DNA of 64,000 nt from Microcoleus sp. FACHB-68 (GCF_014695715.1 NZ_JACJOT010000005.1:1-64000); one strand, 5' to 3'; counted from the stretch's first letter, positions 17,063 through 26,704 are shown. Program-made: numbers and translations. Notes: generated from the sequence alone by a model not told the origin.

Positions 17063-20000
17063 GTGGATTGCGCTCAAATTTTTGAATCGATTGAAAAATT
17101 GCGCCGGCTGACTCATCTGAATGTGCAAACCGGCTGGCAATATTGCGAAACAGACTTGCCGGTTGCTGAGGTAGAAGCGTCTGCCGAAAATTGGCCAATT
17201 GCCCAGCTAAATGCCAAGGGACATATTGCTTGGAAAGGTGGGCGTCAGGTGGTGTGGCTTTTTCAGCGGTTGCGTGTGCCGATGGATTTGCACGGCTATC
17301 CTTTGGAAGGCTTAACGTTGCGTCTGTCGCTAAGTTGGTGGGCGGAAGATGCCCAGATTTTTGTGAATGGCAAGTTAGCGCAGCAGGGAGATTTATTTGA
17401 TTGTGCGGTGAGGGTGTTGCTGAGTCCCGCTGTGTTTGCCGGCGAGGAATTTACCGTTTTATTGCGGTTGGTGAGTCCCGCCCATGATAATGGTGCTTTG
17501 GTGCGTTCCCAATGTGTCTGGGAAATGATTGATGAAGATTGCATCGATCCGGGTTTTGTGGCAGATGAGTTAGCGGTTTTGCAACATTATTTAGAAACCT
17601 TTGAGCCGGCACAGTTAGATACTTTATCAGCGGCGATTACAGAAATTAATTGGGCGGCGTTACCCAATCGGCAAAAATTTGAAAGAACACTGTTTTCTTT
17701 GCGACAAACGCTTCAATCTCAACTTCAACCTATAAAATCTAAAATATATTTATTAGGTCACGCTCACCTCGATTTAGCATGGTTATGGCCGGTGAGTGAA
17801 ACGTGGGTTGCTGCTCAGCGAACCTTTGAATCGGTTTTAGCTTTACAATTAGATTTCCCAGATTTAATTTTTTGCCATTCTTCGCCGGCACTGTATGCCT
17901 GGATTGAAGAACATCGCCCCGATTTATTTGCAGCAATTCAGCAACAAGTGGCTGCCGGCAAATGGGAAATTGTGGGGGGAATGTGGGTAGAACCAGATTT
18001 AAATTTGATTGCCGGTGAATCAATTGTTCGGCAAATTTTATACGGACAGCGTTATATCCAAGAAAAGTTTGGTCAATTAATGCCAGTGGCATGGCTTCCC
18101 GATAGTTTTGGTTTTGGCTGGCAGTTACCCCAACTGTTAAAACAAGGTGGTGTGGAATACTTTGTTACCCAAAAATTACGCTGGAATGACACAACAAAGT
18201 TTCCTCACGGTGTTTTTTGGTGGCAGTCACCGGATGGCACGCAAATATGCAGTTATATGTCGGCTTTGATTGGGGAAAGTATTGAGCCGGTGAAAATGAC
18301 AAAATATGTTTGTGAGTGGGAAACTCAAACAAATTTAAAAGATTCTCTGTGGCTACCGGGAGTTGGTGATCACGGCGGCGGCCCAACTCGTGATATGTTA
18401 GAAATTGCCCAAAGATGGGAGCAATCTCCTTTCTTTCCACGCATGGAATTTACGAGTGCAGTTGATTATTTGTCTTTGATTAACAGCCTTCAAGGACAAA
18501 AAACGCTGCCGGTTTGGAAAGATGAATTATATCTAGAATTTCACCGAGGTTGTTACACCACCCACGCAGATCAAAAGCGCTGGAACCGGCAATGTGAGGG
18601 ATTATTATACCAAGCGGAACTGTTGGCTTCTCTGGCAACTATCACTGCCGGTGATATTTATCCAAAAATCGAATTAGAAGACGCTTGGAAAAAAGTATTA
18701 TTTAACCAGTTTCATGATATTTTGCCTGGTTCTGCAATTCCTGAAGTTTATATCGATGCAAACCAAGCTTGGATAGAAGTTGAGCAGGTTTGTCAATCAA
18801 TTTTAAACAAAGCAATCAGTTCACTTTCTTTACAAATTACCCTGCCAAACCCGCCGCAACCCAACGCCCAAGCAATTCTCGTTTTTAATCCCCTCAATTG
18901 GCAGCGATCTGAAGTGGTTGCAGTTTCCCTGCCGGCAGCTTCCAATCAAGAATGGCAAGTTTATGACTTAGCAGGAAAATTAGTAATTTCTCAGCTATCT
19001 GAAGCATCCACACTGCTGTTTTTGGCGACGGATATCCCCTCGGTTGGTTATCGGGTTTATTGGCTTTGTCCTTTGCCGGCAGAAAAGCTTAATCTTGATA
19101 TATTTTTGGAAGACAATCCCAAAAAAGGCAAACAAGTATCCCAGGATACAAATAGTTTATCAGATCCAAACCCAATTTCTGGAAAAAACACAGAAAATTG
19201 GGTTTTAGAAAATGAGTTACTCCGCGCAATTATCGATGCTGAATCGGGAAATTTGATCCGAGTTTGGGATAAAATAAATAAGCGGGAGATTATCAATCAA
19301 GCCGGAAATCAACTGCAAGCATTTCAAGATAGCGGACAGTATTGGGATGCTTGGAATATCGCTCCAAATTACGAACAGCATCCTTTGCCGGCACCCGTTT
19401 TAAAAGAAATTTATTGGGTAGATAAGGGAAAAGTACGGCAGCGGTTGCGTGTTGTTAAACAGTTTGGTGAGTCGCAATTTCAGCAGGATTATGTTTTAGA
19501 AGCCGATTCGCCGGTGTTGAAGATTGAAAATGAGGTAAATTGGCAAGAACGTCATGTTTTAGTTAAAGCCGCTTTTCCGCTTAATATAGAGGCAGATTTT
19601 GCCACTTATGAGATTGCTTGCGGTGCCATTCAACGCCCGACAAAACCCCAAACACCGGCAGAAAAAGCAAAATGGGAAGTGCCGGCACTTCGCTGGGCGG
19701 ATTTAAGTACAGATAATTATGGTGTAAGCTTATTAAATGATTGCAAATACGGCTATGATGCCCAAAGCAATCAATTGCGATTGACGCTGCTGCGAGGTTC
19801 AACTTGGCCGAATCCAGAAGCAGATAGAGGAATTCATCAATTTACTTACGCGATTTATCCTCATGCCGGCAGTTGGCAAAATGCTCATACAGTTCGACGC
19901 GGCTATGAATTGAATATACCGCTGCAAGTGAAAGTGATTGTGCCTGCCGGTGAAAATCAAAATGCCTCGCTGCCGGGATCGGGTAGCTTTTTAGAGTTAT

Positions 20001-20239
20001 CGGCTGAGAATTTCATTTTAATGGCATTCAAGCCGGCAGAGGATAATCCAAATGAGTGGATTTTGCGAGGCTATGAATGTCACGGAGAAGCTGGTGATTT
20101 AGAATTGAAAAGTGATGTAGGTTTGGCAATTAGTCAGAGTGTCGATTTATTAGAACGAACAGTTGACACAGTGAACGGTCAAAGTTTTAAAATTGAGCCG
20201 TGGAAAGTTGTTGGGTTTCAGTGTACTTCTAGCGTTTGA
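17063..20239 (+). CDS. Alpha-mannosidase, glycoside hydrolase family 38
   Basis: A 1058-residue GH38 enzyme. The zinc-site motif HAHLD is at 233-237 within LLGHAHLDLAWLWP, and the catalytic aspartate is D347 in AWLPDSFGFG. A further active-site stretch LPGVGDHGGGPTRD follows, then a helical domain and long beta-rich C-terminal domains (from about residue 600). GH38 enzymes cut alpha-mannose from glycans; the substrate here is unknown. The GTG start at 17063 has a strong AGGAAGAGGA site at 17046-17055. No signal peptide is visible, so it should be cytoplasmic. A divergent unknown gene shares the short promoter region. Full length for the family. Confidence 0.93.
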   Translation: MDCAQIFESIEKLRRLTHLNVQTGWQYCETDLPVAEVEASAENWPIAQLNAKGHIAWKGGRQVVWLFQRLRVPMDLHGYPLEGLTLRLSLSWWAEDAQIFVNGKLAQQGDLFDCAVRVLLSPAVFAGEEFTVLLRLVSPAHDNGALVRSQCVWEMIDEDCIDPGFVADELAVLQHYLETFEPAQLDTLSAAITEINWAALPNRQKFERTLFSLRQTLQSQLQPIKSKIYLLGHAHLDLAWLWPVSETWVAAQRTFESVLALQLDFPDLIFCHSSPALYAWIEEHRPDLFAAIQQQVAAGKWEIVGGMWVEPDLNLIAGESIVRQILYGQRYIQEKFGQLMPVAWLPDSFGFGWQLPQLLKQGGVEYFVTQKLRWNDTTKFPHGVFWWQSPDGTQICSYMSALIGESIEPVKMTKYVCEWETQTNLKDSLWLPGVGDHGGGPTRDMLEIAQRWEQSPFFPRMEFTSAVDYLSLINSLQGQKTLPVWKDELYLEFHRGCYTTHADQKRWNRQCEGLLYQAELLASLATITAGDIYPKIELEDAWKKVLFNQFHDILPGSAIPEVYIDANQAWIEVEQVCQSILNKAISSLSLQITLPNPPQPNAQAILVFNPLNWQRSEVVAVSLPAASNQEWQVYDLAGKLVISQLSEASTLLFLATDIPSVGYRVYWLCPLPAEKLNLDIFLEDNPKKGKQVSQDTNSLSDPNPISGKNTENWVLENELLRAIIDAESGNLIRVWDKINKREIINQAGNQLQAFQDSGQYWDAWNIAPNYEQHPLPAPVLKEIYWVDKGKVRQRLRVVKQFGESQFQQDYVLEADSPVLKIENEVNWQERHVLVKAAFPLNIEADFATYEIACGAIQRPTKPQTPAEKAKWEVPALRWADLSTDNYGVSLLNDCKYGYDAQSNQLRLTLLRGSTWPNPEADRGIHQFTYAIYPHAGSWQNAHTVRRGYELNIPLQVKVIVPAGENQNASLPGSGSFLELSAENFILMAFKPAEDNPNEWILRGYECHGEAGDLELKSDVGLAISQSVDLLERTVDTVNGQSFKIEPWKVVGFQCTSSV

Positions 20240-20264
20240 AGTTATAGCAAAGGTTTATTTTTAT

Positions 20265-20357
20265 AAACCACAGATGCACACAGATAAACACAGATAATAG
20301 CGCAGCGTGCCGTTAGGCATAGACAGATGATTCATCGGTGTTTATCTGCGGTTAAAA
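20265..20357. repeat. CAGAT-type dispersed repeat element
   Basis: Begins AAACCACAGATGCACACAGA and ends GTGTTTATCTGCGGTTAAAA, so the two ends are an imperfect inverted repeat. The core (about 20296-20323) contains AGCGCAGCGTGCCGTTAGGC, found inverted with one or two changes at 24481-24505. Lies between the alpha-mannosidase and the next gene. Confidence 0.75.
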
Positions 20358-20366
20358 ATCTTATCG

Positions 20367-20879
20367 TTAAAATCTTAAGCCTAAGCCGCCTTGCACAGAA
20401 ACGGCAGCGCCGCCTTCTTTACGGTAGGCATCAAATGCAATAATGGCATTGCCAAATACGACTAACCGGCTGTTAGGCAGGGAGTAGTCAATTCCGGGTT
20501 GAATGGCAAAGCTTGTTTTGTCGCCTACGGGTGTATCGCCGCCGGCAAAGGAAACGCCGGCACCAACATAAGCATCTGTCTGCCAATTCATGGGAATATC
20601 ATAGGAAACGGTAGGGACAATTGCTGTTCCGTCGCCATTAATGAAGGCTTGGGCGCGGAGGGAAACTGGAACTTCTAGCAGTTTATAGCGCACTGCAACG
20701 ACAGCAGCACCTTGGGTTCCGTCGCCGTCGCCGTTAACTCCAACTGAACCTCCGACGCCGACGTAGCTACCATAGGCAGCTTGAGCGAAAACCGGCTCGA
20801 TATTGCTATTTAATGTTGTAATGCTTCCGAGTGCTGCTGTTGTACTGACTGCCCACAATAAACGCTTAAGATGTTCCAT
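20367..20879 (-). CDS. Secreted or outer-membrane beta-rich protein
   Basis: A 170-residue protein with a signal peptide (MEHLKRLLWAVSTTAALGSI, cleavage likely after …PVFAQA). The mature part is Gly-rich with alternating beta-strand patterns (YGSYVGVGGSVGVNGDGDG, VYVGAGVSFAGG-like segments) and ends with a Phe (GLGLRF), a mark of outer-membrane barrel proteins. The ATG at 20879 has GAGGAATAA in front; the longer frame to 20948 would hide the signal peptide. Small porin-like or adhesin-like barrel is the best guess. Confidence 0.75.
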   Translation of the reverse strand: MEHLKRLLWAVSTTAALGSITTLNSNIEPVFAQAAYGSYVGVGGSVGVNGDGDGTQGAAVVAVRYKLLEVPVSLRAQAFINGDGTAIVPTVSYDIPMNWQTDAYVGAGVSFAGGDTPVGDKTSFAIQPGIDYSLPNSRLVVFGNAIIAFDAYRKEGGAAVSVQGGLGLRF

Positions 20880-20984
20880 GTCTTTATTCCTCACACTTAG
20901 AATTGAGCAGAAAATTCTATTTTTGCCGGCGGTTTTAGTTAGTAGCAAGGAACAATTGAGTTATTGCAAATGCTAACTTTTTTA

Positions 20985-21051
20985 AACCGCAGATAAACGC
21001 AGATGTGGGCGATAGTTTGCTATTTGGCGTACGCAGATAAGCGCAGATAAG
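20985..21051. repeat. CAGAT-type dispersed repeat element
   Basis: AACCGCAGATAAACGCAGAT at the left and ACGCAGATAAGCGCAGATAA at the right, with a different core (GGGCGATAGTTTGCTATTTG) that itself forms a small inverted repeat. Same family as the elements near 14926, 20265 and 24462. Confidence 0.7.
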
Positions 21052-21166
21052 GTTAAGGGTTGAATGCGTTCAATTTCTGGCTTTTACGATGTTTGCACAA
21101 GTTTAGATGACGCCAAAACTTTGTTATAGGGTTTTTCCTTTTTACTGGGTTCTCGATTTTCGGTTT

Positions 21167-23332
21167 TTAGCGGTTTGAGATGGCACATTTTGGATGCAGT
21201 CCTCCTTGGGCGCAGATATAAGTTAGTTGTTTGACATTTAAGTTTTTTACTAAGCTAAAATCAACGCCTTGAAGGTAGATGGAAGGGGAACCGGCAGGCA
21301 TGGCTTGCACAAATTGATCGGGTGTCGCAGGCACAATTGCGACAAAGGTTGCTCCTTGAAAATCTGCCCCGGCTAATTTTGCTTCCCGTAAATCTGCTTC
21401 ACTAAGATCGGCGTTGCGGAAATTGGCTGACTGCAATTGTGCGCCGGCTAAATTTGCCCCTACCAGTCGGGTTGACGACAAGTCAGCATTTTGAAGATTA
21501 CTTTGACGCAGATCTGCCCCTGATAAATCTGCCTGTTGCCACTCAGTTTGGGTTAAATTTGCCCATTGAAAGTTCGTCCCAACGGCTTTCACTTGGCTGA
21601 GTCGCGCCCCTTGTAGATTCGCACCGGCTAGGTTCGCTTCGCCTAAACTAGCCCCAGTTAAACTAGCATTTGTTAACACCGCTTGACCGAGATTTGCACC
21701 CGTCAGTTGAGCACTGCTAAGATTTGCATTCTTTAAGTGCGCCCTAGACAAATTCGCCTTGTTTAAATTAGCGCGAATTAAACTTGTGCCATTCATCAAA
21801 ACTTGGCTAAGTAAAGCGCCAGTGAAGTTGGCTTCTTTAAGATCAGCACCACTGAGATCCGCAATTTTATCGTCAAAGGTGCCAAATAGTCTATCCTCAC
21901 CGGCACCGTAAAACCGGCTTTCTTGAAAACTGGCATTTGTCAAAATCGCGCCTTTAAATTGAATGCGTGATAAATCAGTTTTATCTAGCACCAAAGTAAA
22001 CTGAGTTGAGCCAGAAGTTGTTTCCGCCAGATTTGTGCGGCTGAGATCCGCAGCGTGGATTTGCTCATTATACAGCGTGAGAATTCTAGCAATCGCCCGC
22101 TGAGTTGTCCGCAACCGCAACGCCACCTGCTGACGTTCCTGCCGGTTGCCGCCATAGCGCAGAGACTCTAAATCGTTTCTCACAGACTGATTCAAACGCT
22201 GTAAAAAAGGAAGCGCTTTAGGGCCGGTGGTGACTAATGCTTGCCCAATTGCATCCATCAATTGTGGCTCAGTTTCTAAGCTAAGTAAATCGGTTAATAG
22301 CTGAATCTGGGCGTCCGGCTGATTTAGCGTCCCCATCGCCAAGATCGCACCTCTTCTCTCATCCGGTGCGAACTTATTCACCAGTTGCAGAAACGTCTCC
22401 TTATCCTGCTGCCGGCCTTGACGCCAGTTCACCTGACTTTGTATATAAACTTGTGTACCGACAAAAGTTATTAAGACTGAACCTAACGTTGTAGCGGTAA
22501 CAATTAACAGCGTTACGCCCGGATTTTGACGAATCCAGTTTAAAATTCCTGCTCGCCGCCAACGGGTTTCAGGCGTTAAAACAAGGGCTGCAATAGTGGC
22601 ATCTTCATCTTCATCGTTGAAAGCAGAAGACGCCCCAGATTGCCCGAACCTTGGCGCATCGAACCGCTGGAACTTGGGCACACTGCCCTCAGCATCTAAA
22701 ATAAATGTTCCTGCCAAGCGGTCATGAAGCGTTTGACGCTGGGGATTAAACTTAGCGCTAACCGCGTCCGCCAGTAGCATTAAGCCGGCTAGTCCCGTTA
22801 AAATTCCCAAATCTGGCACTGCCCCACTACAGCGCCAAATCGTATAAGCGACGCCCAGCGGAATTCCCCACTTGCCCACCCCTTCGCGCAGTAAAGCTCG
22901 TTTAAAACCGGGCGGATCACCGGCAGCCGTGACAACCTGCAGTCCAAACCAACGCTTGGGAAGCGTCTTGCCGGTTTTAGCCAGTAAGTAAATTTGCCCA
23001 CCCGCGACGAGCAAAGGCGTCACAAGCGCCCCACTCCACAGTAAATTGGTTAAGGGAGATACCTGCCGGTAAGGCAACCGCATGGGAATGATCAGGGTTT
23101 TGGCAACCGCTTCTTCCGCAGTAGCTAGCACAGGATTGAGAGGAACTGGCTTAGCCGGCAGGTGAGACTGGGCGTACAACCCAACACTGAACGGAATCAG
23201 CGCACTCGCTACAATCAACGAAACTTCTGCCGCCCAAGCACCACAACGTCGGGCTAGCAGCGGCAGCGAGTTTGCCGGCATAGACACTTGCTTAGATCGA
23301 TAAATGCCTCTAGTTGCGCTTGAGCTAGCCAT
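21167..23332 (-). CDS. RDD-domain and pentapeptide-repeat protein
   Basis: A 721-residue protein. The N-terminal third is an RDD-type membrane domain: hydrophobic segments near 32-52, 92-116 and 165-190, with the RQTLHDRLAGTF motif near 197-208. A single helix (TLLIVTATTLGSVLITFVG) follows near 272-290, then a HEAT-like helical segment. The C-terminal part (about 455-690) is made of A(D/N)Lxx pentapeptides, e.g. ADLSGADLRQSNLQNADL, forming a right-handed quadrilateral helix. A final two-cysteine segment ends the protein. ATG at 23332. Function is unknown; the design suggests a membrane-anchored scaffold. Confidence 0.88.
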   Translation of the reverse strand: MASSSATRGIYRSKQVSMPANSLPLLARRCGAWAAEVSLIVASALIPFSVGLYAQSHLPAKPVPLNPVLATAEEAVAKTLIIPMRLPYRQVSPLTNLLWSGALVTPLLVAGGQIYLLAKTGKTLPKRWFGLQVVTAAGDPPGFKRALLREGVGKWGIPLGVAYTIWRCSGAVPDLGILTGLAGLMLLADAVSAKFNPQRQTLHDRLAGTFILDAEGSVPKFQRFDAPRFGQSGASSAFNDEDEDATIAALVLTPETRWRRAGILNWIRQNPGVTLLIVTATTLGSVLITFVGTQVYIQSQVNWRQGRQQDKETFLQLVNKFAPDERRGAILAMGTLNQPDAQIQLLTDLLSLETEPQLMDAIGQALVTTGPKALPFLQRLNQSVRNDLESLRYGGNRQERQQVALRLRTTQRAIARILTLYNEQIHAADLSRTNLAETTSGSTQFTLVLDKTDLSRIQFKGAILTNASFQESRFYGAGEDRLFGTFDDKIADLSGADLKEANFTGALLSQVLMNGTSLIRANLNKANLSRAHLKNANLSSAQLTGANLGQAVLTNASLTGASLGEANLAGANLQGARLSQVKAVGTNFQWANLTQTEWQQADLSGADLRQSNLQNADLSSTRLVGANLAGAQLQSANFRNADLSEADLREAKLAGADFQGATFVAIVPATPDQFVQAMPAGSPSIYLQGVDFSLVKNLNVKQLTYICAQGGLHPKCAISNR

Positions 23333-23347
23333 CAGTAGAATTCCCGG

Positions 23348-23680
23348 TTACGAATCTTTATCTTGTGACGATTGGGGAACCAAGAGAAACTTGTATCCCA
23401 AGTAAACTATCACCCCTAGCACTGCAAGACTAAAAGCTAGGCGAATGAGTTGAAAGACTATACTGAGCGCTGACAGCCCGATCAGTATGCCGCCGCCAAT
23501 CACTGCAATTTGGCCAATTTGAGGAAGTCTTTGATACCAACTCAGAAATTGACTGTAGAGGGATTGAATAGCAGGAGATGCTTCAAAATGGGTTTGTAGA
23601 GGTTGCTGCTGATTGACTTCAACCTCTAGTTTTTGCATTTGACGTTCTAGGCGTTGAGCCTCTTCAGATTCTGAATTCAT
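23348..23680 (-). CDS. Small membrane protein, unknown
   Basis: About 110 residues from the ATG at 23680 (MNSESEEAQRLERQMQKLEV). A charged coiled segment is followed by two likely membrane helices (QIAVIGGGILIGLSALSIVF and LAFSLAVLGVIVYLGYKFLL) and a short polar tail. It ends 16 bases before the RDD/pentapeptide gene begins on the same strand, so the two may be one transcript. The extra upstream residues of the open frame look non-coding. No family is recognised. Confidence 0.72.
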   Translation of the reverse strand: MNSESEEAQRLERQMQKLEVEVNQQQPLQTHFEASPAIQSLYSQFLSWYQRLPQIGQIAVIGGGILIGLSALSIVFQLIRLAFSLAVLGVIVYLGYKFLLVPQSSQDKDS

Positions 23681-23886
23681 AAAAATATGCCGGTAGTGTG
23701 AAAATAAGCGTGGCTTTAGCCCTAGAAAGAAACACGACGCCGCTTCATTACATGATTCTTGTGATTGTAGCGAATGTAGCATCTAATATAAAAGATAGCC
23801 TGTTGTGAGGGTCGGAACCTCCACAATCCCCACTCGTCCTGAAATATAGAGTATTTAATTGTGAGGAACCCCTTGCTCAAAGGGGA

Positions 23887-24312
23887 ATGACAAGAATGGA
23901 AAGATTCCGTCGCTGGATGGTTGTTCCCGCTGCCGCGCTCTTGATTTTAGCGGCTTTCAGTGGTGTTCCGGGTAACGCCCAAGTGGTGCCAATTTCTCCT
24001 AACTTCCAACCCGATCCTCAACCGCTTGGGGGTGGCACATCTGGAGGTACGAAAGACAGCGGTGACTGCGGATTTATCGCAGACGCCCCGAATCTCCAAA
24101 TTCAACTAAGTGAACCATTTACCTATCTACGTTTCAGTGTCCAAGGTGACGGTCAGCAAACTCTGTTAATTGAAGGGCCAGGAGGGCGTTTTTGCGGATT
24201 AGGGCAGCCTGAAATCTCTGGATTTTGGAAACCAGGAACCTACAATATTTACGTTGGAGAGCGCGAAAAAGGTAACAACCCCTTCACCTTATCTGTCACG
24301 GCAAAGCCTTAA
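23887..24312 (+). CDS. Secreted protein, unknown
   Basis: A 141-residue product with a signal peptide (MTRMERFRRWMVVPAAALLI, cleavage likely after …GNAQ). The mature part has two cysteines (DCGFIADAP, RFCGLGQPE), probably a disulfide, and an Ig- or jelly-roll-like beta pattern ending YVGEREKGNNPFTLSVTAKP. It resembles a C2/PPC-type beta domain of exported cyanobacterial proteins but no family is firm. Transcribed divergently from the neighbouring membrane protein. Confidence 0.75.
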   Translation: MTRMERFRRWMVVPAAALLILAAFSGVPGNAQVVPISPNFQPDPQPLGGGTSGGTKDSGDCGFIADAPNLQIQLSEPFTYLRFSVQGDGQQTLLIEGPGGRFCGLGQPEISGFWKPGTYNIYVGEREKGNNPFTLSVTAKP

Positions 24313-24696
24313 TCAAAGCCTTCAGTTGCCGGTTTCATTCCAACATAAATTAATCGTAAAACAGACATAGCGATTCTCAAACCCACTCATCCACGATAAA
24401 CGCTTCGCCTCAAATTGAGAATCGCTTTATCTCAGAACCCAACCCTTAACCCATCCGCATTCATTTGTATTTATCTGTATATGCCTAACGGCAAGCTGCG
24501 CTATCATCTGCGTTTATCTGCGTTTATCTGCGGTTAAAAAACATTAACTCCGCCTCCAAACGTCAATTTATCACCACAAAAACACCCTTAAAACACGCAA
24601 ATGCCGGCGCTAAAAAATCCCCCCGCTAATCACAACCACTGCATGAACAATTAGCGAATTTCCATCTAGCAGCCGGCACAGAAACACAGACGGTCA
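24313..24696. other. Intergenic region with repeat
   Basis: About 380 bases between two convergent genes. The centre (24462-24540) is a CAGAT-type repeat; no terminator hairpin with a T-run and no small ORF was seen in the rest. Confidence 0.55.
24462..24540. repeat. CAGAT-type dispersed repeat, inverted copy
   Basis: Read on the minus strand it begins TTTTTAACCGCAGATAAACG, continues with two more AAACGCAGAT units, then AGCGCAGCTTGCCGTTAGGC, the same core as the element at 20265-20357. It is the reverse orientation of that element. Confidence 0.75.
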
Positions 24697-25077
24697 CTAA
24701 TCTTCAAGCTGCTTAGCAGATACTTCAACAGCCTTAACATCAATCGTACCCGGAGGTGTTAAGCGCTCCAAATGACCTTGTTGAACTTGAAGTGGTTCAC
24801 CACAACTAGGACACTGCAGTTGAGTCTGATTCAAAGCCGTAATTTCATACTGACACACCGGACAAGGGTCTTGAATCAGATTTCGACTCAGCCACCAGCG
24901 TAAGCCAAAGTATCCAATCACCGGCACAATTAAAACCAAACCCATCAAGAATAATAGGGAATTGACCAGCCAGCCCAAGCCAAAAGTTGCCAGCAACCAA
25001 ACGATCAGTAAGATGGTTAGCCAATTGCCCACGCCAGACAGGTTAAATTGAAAGGTTTTGGGGCTGTTCTGGTTCAC
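24697..25077 (-). CDS. Membrane protein with zinc ribbon
   Basis: A 126-residue product with two likely membrane helices (about residues 18-38 and 40-62) followed by a zinc ribbon: CPVC near 73-76 and CPSC near 89-92. A Pro-rich stretch and acidic tail follow. The GTG start at 25077 is the best available. The arrangement (membrane anchor plus ribbon) recalls cyanobacterial proteins of unknown function. A glycosyltransferase gene lies 46 bases upstream on the same strand. Confidence 0.78.
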   Translation of the reverse strand: MNQNSPKTFQFNLSGVGNWLTILLIVWLLATFGLGWLVNSLLFLMGLVLIVPVIGYFGLRWWLSRNLIQDPCPVCQYEITALNQTQLQCPSCGEPLQVQQGHLERLTPPGTIDVKAVEVSAKQLED

Positions 25078-25123
25078 GGTCGTCTCCTATAGGGCACGAT
25101 GGTACGGACTATTTCCATACTAA

Positions 25124-26269
25124 TCACAAATCTAGGAGTTGTTTAAGGCGAAAAGTGAAGGTAGCCGTACTGAAATGCTCCAGCACTTGCTGCCGTAACC
25201 AAACTCCCTCACACCGGCTATCTTCGCCCTTGAGAATTTCCATACAGGCACCGGCTACGGCTTCTGGATCTCGATGGGGCACTCTCCAGCCCAGTTTACC
25301 ATCCAGCAAGGGTTCAGCGGAACCATCAGCCTCACCGGCAACCACCGGCACCCCACACGCCATTGCCTCTAAATACACGATGCCAAAGCCTTCTTGGGAA
25401 GGCATGATATAGGCATCTGCGAGGCGGTAATGCGCCGGCAAGTCTTCTGCCCTGACAAAGCCGGCAAACACCACCCGATCTGCTACGCCCAAGTCTTGCG
25501 CCAATTGAGCTAAACGGGGTTGATCGTCTCCCCGCCCGACAATTAAATACTTGACTTCCGGGTATTTTTGTAGTAAATGAGGCAAAGCACGAATCGTCAC
25601 ATCGACACCTTTATAAATATCCCCTGACCACAGACGCGCTACGGTCATGAATACCCCAGTGCCGGCAAGCCCGTATTTTTCAACGAAAGCTGGGTCTTTC
25701 TCTCCCGGTGTAAAAACGTCACCATCCACTGCACAGGGCAAAATCTGGAACGCTTGCCGGTCGAGGTTATTCGCTGCACAAGCACGCTCTCGGCTATACC
25801 GGCTAATTGTCCAAATGCTGTCGGCTTGCCGGAGTGCCTTTTGGTAATTGGCTGGCAGCGGTTCCCACACTTCTTTGCCGTAAGTCAGAACTGTATAAGG
25901 AATTCCTAAAGGCCGGCAGAGTAATTCAACTAGGGGTGCTAGCTTGATATGGCCGCAGAAAACTCGTCGGGGACGCTGTTGTAGGAGACAGCGCAGCAGT
26001 GTTATGGCTAGTCGCAGCCGGCCTAAAGAAGGGGGTAAGGTTTTTAAATAATGAAATTTAAGCTTAGGGGCAATTGTGGGGAGAGTACTTGCAAACGGAT
26101 TTTGACACTCTGGACTATCCCGCAGCAGGAAAACCTCAGCAGTGCCGGCACTTATAGAGACATAAGCTTTTAAAATATCCTTGACATAAGATTGAATGCC
26201 GCCCTCAGAAGAAAAGACTTCCAAGAAAACAAATATATCCGGTGCCGGTGCTTTCACGTTCTGGTTCAA
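25124..26269 (-). CDS. Glycosyltransferase family 4
   Basis: A 381-residue GT-B-fold transferase that adds a sugar from a nucleotide donor to an unknown acceptor. The N-terminal half begins IFVFLEVFSSEGGIQSYVKD, and the C-terminal donor site has SQEGFGIVYLEAMACGVPVV near 299-318, the EX7E-type motif of GT4. A TTG at 26269 starts the frame; a GTG four codons in is also possible. The stop of an RsbW-type gene lies nine bases upstream, so the two are likely co-transcribed. Likely role in exopolysaccharide or cell-envelope glycans, which is inference. Confidence 0.88.
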   Translation of the reverse strand: MNQNVKAPAPDIFVFLEVFSSEGGIQSYVKDILKAYVSISAGTAEVFLLRDSPECQNPFASTLPTIAPKLKFHYLKTLPPSLGRLRLAITLLRCLLQQRPRRVFCGHIKLAPLVELLCRPLGIPYTVLTYGKEVWEPLPANYQKALRQADSIWTISRYSRERACAANNLDRQAFQILPCAVDGDVFTPGEKDPAFVEKYGLAGTGVFMTVARLWSGDIYKGVDVTIRALPHLLQKYPEVKYLIVGRGDDQPRLAQLAQDLGVADRVVFAGFVRAEDLPAHYRLADAYIMPSQEGFGIVYLEAMACGVPVVAGEADGSAEPLLDGKLGWRVPHRDPEAVAGACMEILKGEDSRCEGVWLRQQVLEHFSTATFTFRLKQLLDL

Positions 26270-26278
26270 AGCTGTCAG

Positions 26279-26704
26279 TCATTTTGAATGATATTTGACA
26301 ATCAAAAGGCAATTCCTACGATCCTGATAGCGTTCATAAACAACTTTATTAGCCAAACGCCGAAGCAGAAACCAGCCATAGCCGCCTTCTTGGAGTGTGC
26401 CCGGAGATGGTTCTTCTACAACGTCAGGATTGAAAGGCTTTCCCCAATCCCAAATCCGAATTTCCATCCGATCATCCCAGAGGGTTACATCAATATCAAT
26501 CGGGGTGGCCGGGGGTAAGTCTTGATGGGCGTGGCGAACGGCGTTACTAAATCCTTCAGCGAGGGCTAAATTCAGGCAATAGCGCTGCTCTTCTGGCAAA
26601 GACAACTTGGAGGTATGTTGCAAGCAGAACCCCTCAAACCATTTTTGCACTTTATTTAGTAACGTTAAATCGCTCTGGACTGTCAGATGGTCTTGCTGCA
26701 ACAT
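26279..26704 (-). CDS. RsbW-type serine kinase / anti-sigma factor ATPase
   Basis: About 141 residues with a GHKL ATP-binding fold. The N-box is NLALAEGFSNAVRHAH near 44-59, and the later G-type box is GGYGWFLLRRLANKVVYE near 109-126. Such single-domain HATPase proteins act as anti-sigma kinases in partner switching. The ATG at 26704 is preferred to a TTG two codons upstream. It ends nine bases before a glycosyltransferase gene. The PP2C phosphatase at 8875-10359 is of the partner type, but the two are 16 kb apart. Confidence 0.85.
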   Translation of the reverse strand: MLQQDHLTVQSDLTLLNKVQKWFEGFCLQHTSKLSLPEEQRYCLNLALAEGFSNAVRHAHQDLPPATPIDIDVTLWDDRMEIRIWDWGKPFNPDVVEEPSPGTLQEGGYGWFLLRRLANKVVYERYQDRRNCLLIVKYHSK

